Source of the DNA: CAVTWH01 sp963794685
Lineage (GTDB): Bacteria; Actinomycetota; Actinomycetes; Mycobacteriales; Micromonosporaceae
Length of the DNA: 64,000 bases
Direction of reading: 5' to 3'
Assembly (NCBI GenBank): GCA_963794685.1
Contig: CAWCFK010000015.1
Coordinates: 62,001-126,000 of the forward strand
Positions within the stretch are counted from its first letter, which is position 1. Every line of letters begins with the position of its first letter. Positions 47,386 to 56,039 of this stretch are shown one piece after another. A program made the translations under genes and the position numbers. Below the pieces are notes generated by a model that searched no databases, was not told the origin of the DNA, and saw nothing but the letters and a program-made list of their open reading frames with translations.

Positions 47386-49374
47386 GTGTCGCAGTTCAAC
47401 CCACCCCCGTCCGCAGCCGATGCGCCCCCGGACGACCCGCAGCCCCGCCCTCTCTGGCCCGGCGCCGGGGACTCGCCGACCCCCGCCGCGGATCCGCAAT
47501 CCGCCGGTGGCGCGCCGTCCACCGCCGACGAGCCCCGCATCCCGCGGCAGGCCGGCAGCCCGGACCAGGTTGACGACGCCGGCTCGGCCCCGCAAACGCT
47601 CCCGCCGCGCAACGCCTTCGGGCTGCAGTCGCTGCCTGCCTTCGGCGTACCCGGGTCCGGCTCCGGCCAGGGCTACCAGCCGCCCACGCCAGGTTTCGGC
47701 CCCGCCGGCTCGGCCACCCCCGGCTACGGATCCGCGCAGACCCCTGCCGGTTACGGATCCGCCCCGCAAACTTCCGTCGGCTACGGGGCCGGCAGCCAGC
47801 CTCCCGGCTACGGGTCGGCCGGCCAGCCTCCCGGCTACGGATCCGGCGGCCAGCCTCCCGGCTACGGATCCGGCGGCCAGCCTCCCGGCTACGGATCCGG
47901 CGGCCAGGCCCCCGGCTACGGCTCGGCCGGCCAGGCCCCCGGCTACGGGTCGGGGACCGCGCCGTTCCCGGGTGGCTACGCCCCGGCCGTGCCCGGCGGC
48001 TACCCGTCCCCGGGCTACGGGCCGCCGCCCTTCGGCGGCTACCCCGGATACGTCCAGCCGGTGCCGCCGACGGTGCCCAAGAAGTCCAAGGCTCCGCTGG
48101 TCATCCTGATCGTGGTGCTCGTCCTCGCGCTGCTGTGCGGGGTCGGCGGCCTGGCCGCGGTGCTGACCAAAGGGTCCGGCAGCGGCTCCGGCGCGAACGC
48201 GCACCCGAGCAGCGCCGTGCAGTCCCGCCCCGCCCTGGAGCAGCTCATCCAGCGCCGGGTGAAGGCGGTGCTGGCGCACGACGAGAAGGCGTTCCTGGCC
48301 GACGTCGACCCCAACCGGCCCAACTTCGTGCAGCGGGAGAAGGACGAGTTCGCCACCCTGGTCGCGCTCGACCTGTCCAGCCTCCAGATGAGCGTCTTCC
48401 GGATCGACCAGTACCCGATCAGCAACCCCGACCCGGCGATGGAGAAGAGCTTCGACACCGGGCTCAGCACGCTGTCGGTGTCGGTGAAGTACGCGGTGAA
48501 GGGGGTGGACGCCGAGCCGGTGGCCGCGCCCTGGATCCCGGTGGTGGGGCATCGCGACGGCCACTGGCTGATCGCCGATGACATGGTCTCCGGCTCGAAG
48601 AGCCTGCCGCAGGGGGTCGGTGGACTGCCGTGGCAGGCCGGCGCTTCGGTGGTCAAGCGCAGCGACCACATCGTGGCGGTGGTCTCCAAGGACGACGAGC
48701 GGCTTGCGCCGCAGCTCATGCAGTACGCCGAGGCGGGCGTCACCAACGCGCTGAACTTCCTGCCGACCGGCTGGCCCGGCAAGGTGCTGGTGATCGCGGT
48801 CTCGGACACCGACGTGATCAGCTCGTACTTCCGGGACAACATGGAGCAGTTGGGGTCGGTGGCGGCGGTCGCCGTGCAGGGCTTCAGCGAGGTGTACCCG
48901 TGGAGCAACTCGGAGGAGTACGTGACCAGCCGGGTGCTGTTCAACCCGGACAGCCTGGCAACCGACACCGAGCAGCTCAAGATGACCCTGACGCACGAGT
49001 TCATCCACGTCGCCACCGGCCCGTTCACCACCGAGCGCACGCCGCTGTGGCTGGTCGAGGGGATCGCCGAGTACGTGGCGTACGACACCGGCAAGGTGCC
49101 CACCGCGAACATCAAGTACTGGCTGAACCACTACGGGTACCCGACGGGGGTCCCCGGCGACAGCAACTTCTACGCCGACGGCTACGTCAGTTACCTGCAC
49201 TCCGCGCTGGCCTGCCGGTACGTGGCGAGCAAGTACGGCAAGGCCAAGCTGCTGGCGCTCTACCACTACTTCGAGAACAGCAGCAGCGAGTCGACCGGCA
49301 TCCAGTCCGTCCTGGGGGTCTCCTCCTCGGCGTTCGACAGCGGCTACGTCAGCTACGTGAAGGCGATCAAGTAG
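47386..49374 (+). CDS. Membrane-anchored protein with GYG repeats and an HExxH peptidase-like domain
   Basis: 662 residues from GTG 47386. The N-terminal ~215 residues are Pro/Gly/Tyr-rich with six exact 9-residue repeats (QPPGYGSGG type) and should be cytoplasmic. One membrane helix (APLVILIVVLVLALLCGVGGLAAVL, about 230-255) follows. Outside the membrane lie an NTF2-like region and then a C-terminal metallopeptidase-like domain with THEFIHVATGPFTTERTPLWLVEGIAEYVAY. The HEFIH and later Glu fit a gluzincin (HExxH...E) zinc site. Substrate unknown. Confidence 0.78.
   Translation: MSQFNPPPSAADAPPDDPQPRPLWPGAGDSPTPAADPQSAGGAPSTADEPRIPRQAGSPDQVDDAGSAPQTLPPRNAFGLQSLPAFGVPGSGSGQGYQPPTPGFGPAGSATPGYGSAQTPAGYGSAPQTSVGYGAGSQPPGYGSAGQPPGYGSGGQPPGYGSGGQPPGYGSGGQAPGYGSAGQAPGYGSGTAPFPGGYAPAVPGGYPSPGYGPPPFGGYPGYVQPVPPTVPKKSKAPLVILIVVLVLALLCGVGGLAAVLTKGSGSGSGANAHPSSAVQSRPALEQLIQRRVKAVLAHDEKAFLADVDPNRPNFVQREKDEFATLVALDLSSLQMSVFRIDQYPISNPDPAMEKSFDTGLSTLSVSVKYAVKGVDAEPVAAPWIPVVGHRDGHWLIADDMVSGSKSLPQGVGGLPWQAGASVVKRSDHIVAVVSKDDERLAPQLMQYAEAGVTNALNFLPTGWPGKVLVIAVSDTDVISSYFRDNMEQLGSVAAVAVQGFSEVYPWSNSEEYVTSRVLFNPDSLATDTEQLKMTLTHEFIHVATGPFTTERTPLWLVEGIAEYVAYDTGKVPTANIKYWLNHYGYPTGVPGDSNFYADGYVSYLHSALACRYVASKYGKAKLLALYHYFENSSSESTGIQSVLGVSSSAFDSGYVSYVKAIK
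47797..47958 (+). repeat. Six tandem 27-bp coding repeats
   Basis: Six 27-base units (starts 47797, 47824, 47851, 47878, 47905, 47932) encode QPPGYGSGG or QAPGYGS variants. Three consecutive copies are almost identical at DNA level, pointing to recent expansion by slippage. Confidence 0.9.
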
Positions 49375-49436
49375 TCGTCGTTTCCGGCCTTCGGGATGAT
49401 CTGTGGCGATCTGACCGCGAACGGTAACGTCGTCCC

Positions 49437-50000
49437 ATGGGGAGCGGTCGGGCTGGGCTGATCCGCAACGCGCTGGCCTGCCTGGCCGTGGTGGCGGTGC
49501 TGGTCGCGGTCGGGCTGGGCCTGCCGGCCCTGAACCGGAGCGTCCCGGCCACCCACGCCCTGCCGACCGGCAAGCCGTACCTGGTGGCCGCGGGAGTGAC
49601 GGTGACTCCGCCGCCGGGCGCGCAGTACGACGTGACCCGCACGGTGACCACCCGGGACGGGCGGCAGGGCGCGGTGCTGTTCGTGCTCGGTCCGGCCAGG
49701 ATGACGGTGACCGTGCTCAACTTCGACGGCACTCTCGCGCAGGCCGCCGCGCAACTGCGGGCCGTGATCACCCGGGCTCCGGGGTACCAGACGCTCGGCG
49801 CGGACGGGCCGGCGCAGACCGGCGCCGGCGTGGCCGGGCGCGGCGGGGAGTACGTGGCGGCCGGCGGGAGCGGCCGGTATGCGGTGTTCATCGCGGGCGG
49901 GCTGGCCGTGCAGAGCACCTACGCGACCGGCGGGCTGTCCACGGACGTCCTGCCGATCCTGGCGGCCAGCGTCGCGAGCATCGTCTTCGGGCCGACCTGA
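49437..50000 (+). CDS. Hypothetical membrane-anchored or secreted protein
   Basis: 187 residues with an N-terminal hydrophobic segment (about 10-30, NALACLAVVAVLVAVGLGLPAL) that acts as anchor or signal. The rest is a small beta-rich domain (GVTVTPPPGAQYDVTRTVTTRDG, ARMTVTVLNFDGTLAQAAAQL). No family recognised. Its stop overlaps the ATG of the PrsW gene by one base (TGATG), so they are co-translated. It may assist or be a substrate of that protease. Confidence 0.75.
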   Translation: MGSGRAGLIRNALACLAVVAVLVAVGLGLPALNRSVPATHALPTGKPYLVAAGVTVTPPPGAQYDVTRTVTTRDGRQGAVLFVLGPARMTVTVLNFDGTLAQAAAQLRAVITRAPGYQTLGADGPAQTGAGVAGRGGEYVAAGGSGRYAVFIAGGLAVQSTYATGGLSTDVLPILAASVASIVFGPT

Positions 50001-51451
50001 TGCCGCCGATCGACGACCCCGCGGAGGCCGAATCCGCCGCCGAAGCACCCCCTGCCCCGGCGCGCGACGGCCCGGCAGGGACCAGCGCCCCGGCAGGGAC
50101 CAGTGCCCCGGCAGGGACCAGTGCCCCGGCAGGTACCGGCGGCACGGCATCGGCCGGTGGGCCGACACGGCTGTCCAACAACCACGTGCACGTGCTGCCC
50201 GGCCCGGTCGAGGACGGCCCGCTGCGCCCGACGCTGACGCCGGCGTTCTGGCTGTTGCTGGCCGCGCTGGTGGTCGGCGGCTGGCGGCTGGCCACCCTGC
50301 TGCACCCGGCCGTGGTCGCCTACCCCCGTGCCACGGTCGCCGCGGCCGTGCTGTTCGGCCTCTACGCCATCCCGTTCGTCCTGGTGGTGCGCTCCTTCGA
50401 CTTCCTGGAACAGGAGCCGGCCGGGCTGCTCGCGGCGGCGTTCGCCTGGGGCGGGCTGGTCGCGACCACGGTCGCCGCGGCCGGTGGCAGCGCCGGGCAC
50501 GATCTGCTGGCCAAGGAGTTCTCGCCGACCTTCGCCTCGCACTGGGGCTCGGCGCTGGTCGCGCCCACCCTGGAGGAGCCGGTCAAGTTGCTCGGCGTGG
50601 TGATGATCGTGCTGATCGCCGGGTACCACCTGAACAGCGTGGTGGACGGATTCGTCTACGGCGCGTTCGTCGGCCTTGGCTTCCAGGTCGTCGAGGACGT
50701 GGTGTACGCGCTGCGGCAGACGGCGGCCGGGGCCGGGCACGACGCGATCACCCCGGTACTGGCCCAGTTCCTGCTACGCGGGGTGATCGGCGGGCTGTGG
50801 AGCCACACCATGTTCACCGCGCTGGCCGGGGCCGGAGTGGGGTACCTGCTGGTCCGGCAGGAGAAGTCCTGGCAGCAGCGGATCGGCGCGGCCGCGCTGG
50901 CCCTGCTCGGCGCGTGGGCGCTGCACTTCCTGTGGAACTCGCCGTGGCTGGTGGACGGCATCGGCGCGGGCGGCTGGGGAGTGCTCGCCGCGCTGCTGCT
51001 CAAGGGCGCGCCCGCGGTGGTGCTGGTGCTGGTGCTCGGCCGGGTCGCCGGCCGGCAGGAGGCCGAGCACTACACCGACCTGTTGGCCGCCGAGCCGGCG
51101 ACGGTGTGTACGGCCGGCGAGCGCGCCGCGCTGGGCTCGCGTCGCCGTCGCCGGGCTGCCCGCCGCTATGCCCTGGACCGCTACGGTCGGCGGGCCGCCC
51201 GCGAGGTGCGCTACCTGCAGCAGGCGCAGGCCCGGCTGGCGGTGGAGTTGTCCCGGGGCGGGCCGGCCGACGACCGGCTCCGCGCCCGGGTACTGCGTTC
51301 CCGGGCGCGGATGCGTCGAACCGGCCACCCGGAGGCGGCTGCGCCACCGGGCGCGGTACCCCCGCCGTGGCTGTTGGTCTTCGTCAGCGCCGCCATCGTC
51401 GGCATGTGCGCGCTGTTCGTCTGGGCGCTGCTACGCCTCGGCGCGGGCTGA
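50000..51451 (+). CDS. PrsW family intramembrane metalloprotease
   Basis: 483 residues. A Pro/Ala/Thr-rich cytoplasmic N-terminus with three copies of TSAPAG is followed by about eight membrane helices. Family motifs: APTLEEPVKLLGVVM (EExxK) near residue 190, FVYGAFVGLGFQVVEDVVYAL, the histidine in GLWSHTMFTALAG, and HFLWN. PrsW proteases cut membrane-bound anti-sigma factors or sense envelope stress. After the helices a basic region (about 375-440) and a last C-terminal helix follow, so the protein has an extra anchor. Confidence 0.93.
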   Translation: MPPIDDPAEAESAAEAPPAPARDGPAGTSAPAGTSAPAGTSAPAGTGGTASAGGPTRLSNNHVHVLPGPVEDGPLRPTLTPAFWLLLAALVVGGWRLATLLHPAVVAYPRATVAAAVLFGLYAIPFVLVVRSFDFLEQEPAGLLAAAFAWGGLVATTVAAAGGSAGHDLLAKEFSPTFASHWGSALVAPTLEEPVKLLGVVMIVLIAGYHLNSVVDGFVYGAFVGLGFQVVEDVVYALRQTAAGAGHDAITPVLAQFLLRGVIGGLWSHTMFTALAGAGVGYLLVRQEKSWQQRIGAAALALLGAWALHFLWNSPWLVDGIGAGGWGVLAALLLKGAPAVVLVLVLGRVAGRQEAEHYTDLLAAEPATVCTAGERAALGSRRRRRAARRYALDRYGRRAAREVRYLQQAQARLAVELSRGGPADDRLRARVLRSRARMRRTGHPEAAAPPGAVPPPWLLVFVSAAIVGMCALFVWALLRLGAG

Positions 51452-51499
51452 CGCTCGCCTCCCCGAAGAAGCGCTGGCATCGCCCGAGGGGTGGGGCGG

Positions 51500-51739
51500 T
51501 CAGACGGTGGGCGCGTGTCCGCCGTCGCCGTCGACCACGGTCTCCGGCAGGGTGTCCTGGTCGAGGTCGACCATGGTCACGTCGACCTTGCCGTCACCGT
51601 TGGTGTCGAACTGGAACAGGTCCGCCTTGCCGTCGCCGTCGGTGTCGCTGGCCCACAGGTCGGCCTTGCCGTCGCCGTTGGTGTCCGCTGCGATCAGGTC
51701 GTTGCGCTCGTCGCCACGGGTCTCGACGGTCTCGCTCAT
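51500..51739 (-). CDS. Small DxNGDGxAD-repeat protein
   Basis: 79 residues from ATG 51739. Four consecutive units of about 11 residues (AADTNGDGKADLW, ASDTDGDGKADLF, QFDTNGDGKVDVT, MVDLDQDTLPETV) carry the D-x-(N/D)-x-D-G calcium-binding loop seen in dockerin and EF-hand-like repeats. No signal peptide, so it would act in the cytoplasm or leave by another route. It may buffer calcium. The frame is open 17 codons further upstream, but GAGAGGA precedes the chosen start. Confidence 0.75.
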   Translation of the reverse strand: MSETVETRGDERNDLIAADTNGDGKADLWASDTDGDGKADLFQFDTNGDGKVDVTMVDLDQDTLPETVVDGDGGHAPTV

Positions 51740-51881
51740 CTGCTGGTCCTCTCGGAAGGGCGATCGGTTGGTCCGGTTGCCGTGGTTCACCGTAGGGCCC
51801 CGGCGTGCCGCCGGCGATCCCCCGGTGGGTCGGCCTTACGACGCTCGGGGCCCGGCGTCCCGGCTCCGGCAACAAACTACC

Positions 51882-51893
51882 TACCGGGGAGTA
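51882..51893. promoter_or_regulatory. Degenerate TACTCGCGAGTA-like site before the thioesterase
   Basis: TACCGGGGAGTA matches the palindrome at 27120 in 9 of 12 bases with one half-site intact. It lies 13 bases before the thioesterase start. Weak alone, supported by the lipid context. Confidence 0.3.
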
Positions 51894-51905
51894 GGGTGGG
51901 CCGCC

Positions 51906-52325
51906 ATGGACTCCACCACCGAGGCGGCCCAAGCAATCTCGTTCAACCCGGGCGCGCTCAACGAGCGAATGGGCATCGTCCTCCTCGAAGCTACCCCCGA
52001 GCGGGTCGTCGGGACCATGCCGGTCGAGGGCAACACCCAGCCGTACGGGCTGCTGCACGGGGGAGCCTCCTGCGTGCTCGCCGAGACGCTCGGCTCGACC
52101 GGCGCGGCGCTGCACGCCGGGCGTATCCACGGCGGTATCGCGGTGGGCCTGGACATCAACGCCACCCACCACCGGGCGGTCCGCGAGGGAGTGGTGACCG
52201 GGGTGGCCACCGCGCTGAGCCTGGGCGGTTCGATCGCCTCGTACGAGGTGGTCATCACCGACGGGTCCGGTGCGCGGGTGTGCACCGCCCGGATCACCTG
52301 CGCCCTGCGCCGACCGCGCTCCTGA
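51906..52325 (+). CDS. PaaI family hotdog thioesterase
   Basis: 139-residue single-hotdog thioesterase. Typical motifs are VVGTMPVEGNTQPYGLLHGGASCVLAETLGSTGA (HGG and catalytic E region) and GLDINATHHRAVREGVVTGVATAL. It hydrolyses acyl- or aryl-CoA esters. ATG 51906 was chosen because family similarity begins there; the same frame is open far upstream over the convergent repeat-protein gene. Confidence 0.9.
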   Translation: MDSTTEAAQAISFNPGALNERMGIVLLEATPERVVGTMPVEGNTQPYGLLHGGASCVLAETLGSTGAALHAGRIHGGIAVGLDINATHHRAVREGVVTGVATALSLGGSIASYEVVITDGSGARVCTARITCALRRPRS

Positions 52326-52380
52326 TCTGACCGGCCGCTCAGTTGCGGGGCGGTTGACGGGGGTGCCTACGGTGGTGTGC

Positions 52381-52758
52381 GTGACGGATCCGTACGACGA
52401 CGCTGCCCTGGTGCTGCAACTGGCGCTGGACGACGACGTGGAGGCGGTCTCCGGCACCTTCGCCTCGGTGGTCGACCGGGCCGGCGTCTCGGGCGCGTAC
52501 GACGTGGCCGTCTGCCTGGCTGCCACCCTGGTCGGCGAGCAGGCGCCGGCCGGCCACTGGACGCTGGAGTACCCGGAGATCGACGCCGCCGGCTACGACA
52601 CCCGCTGGGTGGCCCGGTTCATCAGCGCCTACCTCAACGCCGACCGGCCCACCGGCGAGGCGCTGTTCGGCGCGGCGGTCGCGGACGGCCAGTTGAGCGA
52701 GTGCCTGCTGGCGCTGACCGGCTCCACGGTCGCCACCCTGCGCCGGCGGGCGACCTGA
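52381..52758 (+). CDS. Hypothetical protein
   Basis: 125 residues from GTG 52381 (a GTG two codons earlier is also possible). A soluble acidic protein (VTDPYDDAALVLQLALDDDVEAVSGTF ... AHWTLEYPEIDAAGYDTRWVARFISAYLNADRPTGEALF-type helices). No domain recognised. It ends 4 bases before the convergent GNAT gene stop and follows the thioesterase by 55 bases. Confidence 0.6.
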   Translation: MTDPYDDAALVLQLALDDDVEAVSGTFASVVDRAGVSGAYDVAVCLAATLVGEQAPAGHWTLEYPEIDAAGYDTRWVARFISAYLNADRPTGEALFGAAVADGQLSECLLALTGSTVATLRRRAT

Positions 52759-52762
52759 CCCT

Positions 52763-53251
52763 TCACAGCCGGCGGTACATCACGTACAGGTCGACCAGGC
52801 CCAGGTCGGGGTGGCGGAACGCCTCCGGCAGGGTACCCACGATCTCGAAGCCCAGGGACTGCCACAGCCCGACCGCCCTGGTGTTGTTGGCGACCACGGC
52901 GTTGAACTGCATCGCGTGGTAGCCCAGCGCGCGGGCCCGGTCGAGGATGTGGTTGGCCAGCGTCCGGCCGACGCCCCGCCCGGTGGTGTCGGCGGCCACC
53001 ATGAACCCGGCGTTGGCGACGTGGTCGCCCAGTCCGGGCTGGTTGGGCTTGAGGATGGCGGTACCCGCGATGTCGCCGTCCTCCTCCACCGCGACCCATG
53101 TCTCGGCCGGCGGTGGCAGCAGCCACAGCGACCGGGCGGTGGCCTCGTCGGTGTCCGGTGCCCAGGTATAGGTCTCGCCGGCGGCGACGATGCCGTGCCA
53201 GATGGGCCAGAGTTGCGGCCAGTCGGCGGCGGTGGCGGGGCGGATCTCCAT
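52763..53251 (-). CDS. GNAT family N-acetyltransferase
   Basis: 162 residues from ATG 53251. The acetyl-CoA-binding motif A is clear (VAADTTGRGVGRTLANHILDRARALG, with R/Q-x-x-G-x-G/A as TGRGVG), followed by the typical NAVVANNTRAVGLWQSLGFEIVGTLPEAF. Substrate unknown. The frame extends upstream far beyond the real start without family sequence. Confidence 0.93.
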   Translation of the reverse strand: MEIRPATAADWPQLWPIWHGIVAAGETYTWAPDTDEATARSLWLLPPPAETWVAVEEDGDIAGTAILKPNQPGLGDHVANAGFMVAADTTGRGVGRTLANHILDRARALGYHAMQFNAVVANNTRAVGLWQSLGFEIVGTLPEAFRHPDLGLVDLYVMYRRL

Positions 53252-53309
53252 GCGCCCATCCTGGCGACTGCCCCTTGCGAGCGCTGCGCCGGTACCGGAC
53301 TCTGGACGT

Positions 53310-53495
53310 ATGACCACGGATGAGCCGGTCGCCGTAGCGGTAGAGGTCGATCCCCTGGCGCAGTGGCGGCACCTGCCGTCGCCGCCCCGCCGGGAGGATC
53401 TGATCAGCAGCCAGCAGGTCACCCCCGCGCGCGGCGTGGTGGAGACGGTCGGCGATCCGGAGCACGAGTTCATGCTGCGGCACGGCGGAGGCTGA
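53310..53495 (+). CDS. Small hypothetical protein
   Basis: 61 residues (MTTDEPVAVAVEVDPLAQWRHLPSPPRRED...). Codon third positions are strongly GC-biased as in real genes of this genome. No domain, no membrane segment. The ribosome-binding site is weak, so this is a tentative call. It is divergent from the GNAT gene. Confidence 0.45.
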   Translation: MTTDEPVAVAVEVDPLAQWRHLPSPPRREDLISSQQVTPARGVVETVGDPEHEFMLRHGGG

Positions 53496-53603
53496 CCGCC
53501 CCCGCTGGCGCCGCCGTGAGCAGCAGGCCAGATCGTTGCCCGAGGCATAAATGTGACCGGATGCATAAGGCAGAAATATAAGTACCCGATGTAATCTGGT
53601 CGC

Positions 53604-54083
53604 ATGGCAGTGCTTCCCGACGTCTCGCCCGACGCCGCCCTCGACCTTGTGGTGGCCATGGAACGCGTTGTCACCCTGGTACGGGGACTCACCCCGACCG
53701 GCGACATGTCGCTCACCGCCGCTGCCACCCTGCGACTGCTGGACCGCTCCGGACCGCACCGGATCTCCGAACTGGCCGCCACCCAGTCCGTCACCCAGCC
53801 GGCGATGACCCAGCTGGTCACCCGGCTGGAACGGGACGGGCTGGCTGCCCGCGGTGGCAGCGGCGCCGACGCCCGGGTGGTCCTGGTCGACATCACCCCG
53901 GCCGGGCGCGACCTGTTGCGGGCCCGCCGGGAACACCGGGCACAGCGCCTCGCCGAACTGCTCGAAACCCTGCCACCGGCCGATCGCCGTGCGGTCCTGG
54001 ACTCAGTGCCCGCGCTCAACCTGCTGGCCGGACTGGCATCCCCCGCCACCGGCCAACCCGATGATGGGAGTAGTACCCGATGA
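53604..54083 (+). CDS. MarR family transcriptional regulator
   Basis: 159 residues from ATG 53604. The winged helix-turn-helix reads SLTAAATLRLLDRSGPHRISELAATQSVTQPAMTQLVTRLERDGLAAR, then GGSGADARVVLVDITPAGRDLLRAR (wing). The 80 bases upstream are unusually AT-rich and hold two direct GCATAA elements (53547-53570), a likely promoter-operator. Its stop overlaps the ATG of the MFS gene (ATGA), so it most likely represses its own operon and the transporter in response to a small molecule. Confidence 0.93.
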   Translation: MAVLPDVSPDAALDLVVAMERVVTLVRGLTPTGDMSLTAAATLRLLDRSGPHRISELAATQSVTQPAMTQLVTRLERDGLAARGGSGADARVVLVDITPAGRDLLRARREHRAQRLAELLETLPPADRRAVLDSVPALNLLAGLASPATGQPDDGSSTR

Positions 54084-55765
54084 GTCACGGTGCCCCCACC
54101 GCCAGCCCGTTCCGGCAACCCCGGGCGGTCTGGGCGGTGGCCTTCGCCTGCGTCATCTCGTTCATGGGAATCGGCCTGGTGGACCCGATCCTGCCGGCGC
54201 TGTCGCATGACCTGCACGCCACGCCGTCCCAGGTTTCCCTACTGTTCACCAGCTACCTGGTGGTCACCGCGGTGATGATGCTGGTGACCAACTGGGTCTC
54301 CAGCTTCCTCGGCGCGAAGCGCACGATGATCGTCGGCCTGGTGCTCATCGTGGCGTTCGCCGCGCTGGCCGGCAGCACCGACACGATCAACGGCATCGTC
54401 GGCTTCCGGGCCGGCTGGGGCCTGGGCAACGCGCTGTTCATCGCCACCTCGCTGGCGGTCATCGTGGCGTCGGCCAGTGGCGGGTTCGCCGGTGCGATCA
54501 TCCTGTACGAGACTGCGCTCGGCGCCGGTATCGCGGTCGGTCCGCTGCTCGGCGGCGTGCTCGGCAACATCTCCTGGCGCGGCCCGTTCTACGGGGTCAG
54601 CGCGCTGATGGCGATCGCCATGATCGCGACCATCGTGCTGGTACCGGCGACGCCCCGGCCCAAGGAGGTCACCTCCCCGCTGGCTCCGCTGAAGGCGTTG
54701 CGGCACAAGAGCCTGATCGTGATGAGCCTGACCGCGCTCTGCTACAACTGGGGCTTCTTCACCCTGCTCGGCTACGCCCCGTACCCGATGCACCTGGAGG
54801 CCACCCAGCTCGGCCTGGTCTTCTGCGGCTGGGGTGTGCTGGTGGCGATCTTCAGCGTGGCCGTCGCGCCGCGACTGCAGCGCCGGTTCGGCACCGCCCC
54901 CTCGCTCTACGCCAACATGGTGCTGCTCGCCATCGTGATGACCGTGATCGGCGTGTGGACCGACTCGTCCACCACCGTGATCGTCGCCGTGATCGTGGCC
55001 GGCGCCTTCATCGGGGTGAACAACACCCTCACCACCCAGGCCGTGATGACGGTCTCCCCGGTACCCCGCCCGGTGGCCTCGGCCGCGTACGGCTTCGTCC
55101 GGTTCCTCGGCGGTGGCCTGGCCCCGTTCGCGGCCGGCAAGCTGGCCGAGCACTACGACATCCACGTCCCGTTCCTGGTCGGCGCCGGTGCCTTCCTGCT
55201 GGCCATCCCGGTGCTCGCCACCGGCCACAAGATGCTCGCCGACGCCGAGCGTCCCGCCCCCGTGGCCACCCCGGAGCCCTCGGCTGTCGTCGAGGTCGGC
55301 CGGGTCGGCGCCGAGGTCGGTGGCCAGCCGGTGCTGGTCGCCGTGGACGCCGGCCCGCTCGCCGCGACGGTCACCGCCAAGGCTGCCGAGTTGGCAACCC
55401 AGCGCGGGGCCGCCGTGCAGGTGGTGCACGTGAGCGAGGTCGACGTGGTGGGCGACGACGCGATCGAGGCCGAGTCGGCCGACGCGGCCCGGGAACTGGT
55501 CCGGGTCCGGCTGGCCGAGCTGGCCGACGCCGGGGTGTCCGCCGCCGGGTACCTGCTGCGCAGCGTGGGCGACCACGGCGCGGTCGGGGAGACGCTGGCC
55601 GGGTACGCCGACCGGGTGGACGCGCAGCTGATCGTGGTCGGTGGGACCGGTACCGGGGCGCTGGCCCGGGCGCTGGACGCCAGCGGCAACGCCCGGCTGC
55701 TCGCCGGTACCGACCGGGACGTGCTGGTGGTGCGGCCCGACCTGGAAGACGTCGGGCAGCACTGA
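54080..55765 (+). CDS. MFS drug-type transporter fused to a universal stress protein domain
   Basis: 561 residues. Residues ~1-390 are a major-facilitator domain with twelve or so helices: FACVISFMGIGLVDPILPAL (motif D1-like), FLGAKRTMIVG (motif A), and AIILYETALGAGIAVGPLLGG (motif C, drug antiporters). Residues ~415-555 are a UspA fold: VLVAVDAGPLAATVTAKAAELA, VVHVSEVDVV, and VGGTGTGALARALDASGNARLLAGTDRDVLVV, with the nucleotide-loop G-2x-G-9x-G only partly kept. The transporter probably exports toxic compounds and the C-terminal domain may gate it. Coupled to marR. Confidence 0.92.
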   Translation: MSHGAPTASPFRQPRAVWAVAFACVISFMGIGLVDPILPALSHDLHATPSQVSLLFTSYLVVTAVMMLVTNWVSSFLGAKRTMIVGLVLIVAFAALAGSTDTINGIVGFRAGWGLGNALFIATSLAVIVASASGGFAGAIILYETALGAGIAVGPLLGGVLGNISWRGPFYGVSALMAIAMIATIVLVPATPRPKEVTSPLAPLKALRHKSLIVMSLTALCYNWGFFTLLGYAPYPMHLEATQLGLVFCGWGVLVAIFSVAVAPRLQRRFGTAPSLYANMVLLAIVMTVIGVWTDSSTTVIVAVIVAGAFIGVNNTLTTQAVMTVSPVPRPVASAAYGFVRFLGGGLAPFAAGKLAEHYDIHVPFLVGAGAFLLAIPVLATGHKMLADAERPAPVATPEPSAVVEVGRVGAEVGGQPVLVAVDAGPLAATVTAKAAELATQRGAAVQVVHVSEVDVVGDDAIEAESADAARELVRVRLAELADAGVSAAGYLLRSVGDHGAVGETLAGYADRVDAQLIVVGGTGTGALARALDASGNARLLAGTDRDVLVVRPDLEDVGQH

Positions 55766-55777
55766 ATCCGGTGACCA

Positions 55778-55815
55778 CCGTGGCCGACGCTCCGTCCCCC
55801 GGGCGTCGGCCACGG
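55778..55815 (+). terminator. Terminator of the marR-MFS operon
   Basis: CCGTGGCCGACGC pairs perfectly (13 bp) with GCGTCGGCCACGG around 12 bases, followed by CCTTTCCC. Confidence 0.85.
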
Positions 55816-56039
55816 CCTTTCCCGGCCGCCCGGGTTGCCGCGGGCGGGTGAAAATTTCGCTCACAGCCGGCTGCGAAGTGGCTGGCCGGCACGGCTGCCC
55901 CGGGGTTGACGCGGTACGGTGCGTCACCGTGGACCCATCGAGGTGTGATGATGTCGGGGTTGCGCCACCCGGGGAGGCGCAGCGCGCCGCAACCGGTGTG
56001 GCGCCTCCCGACCCGGCCCCCTCCCCGACAGGACACCAC

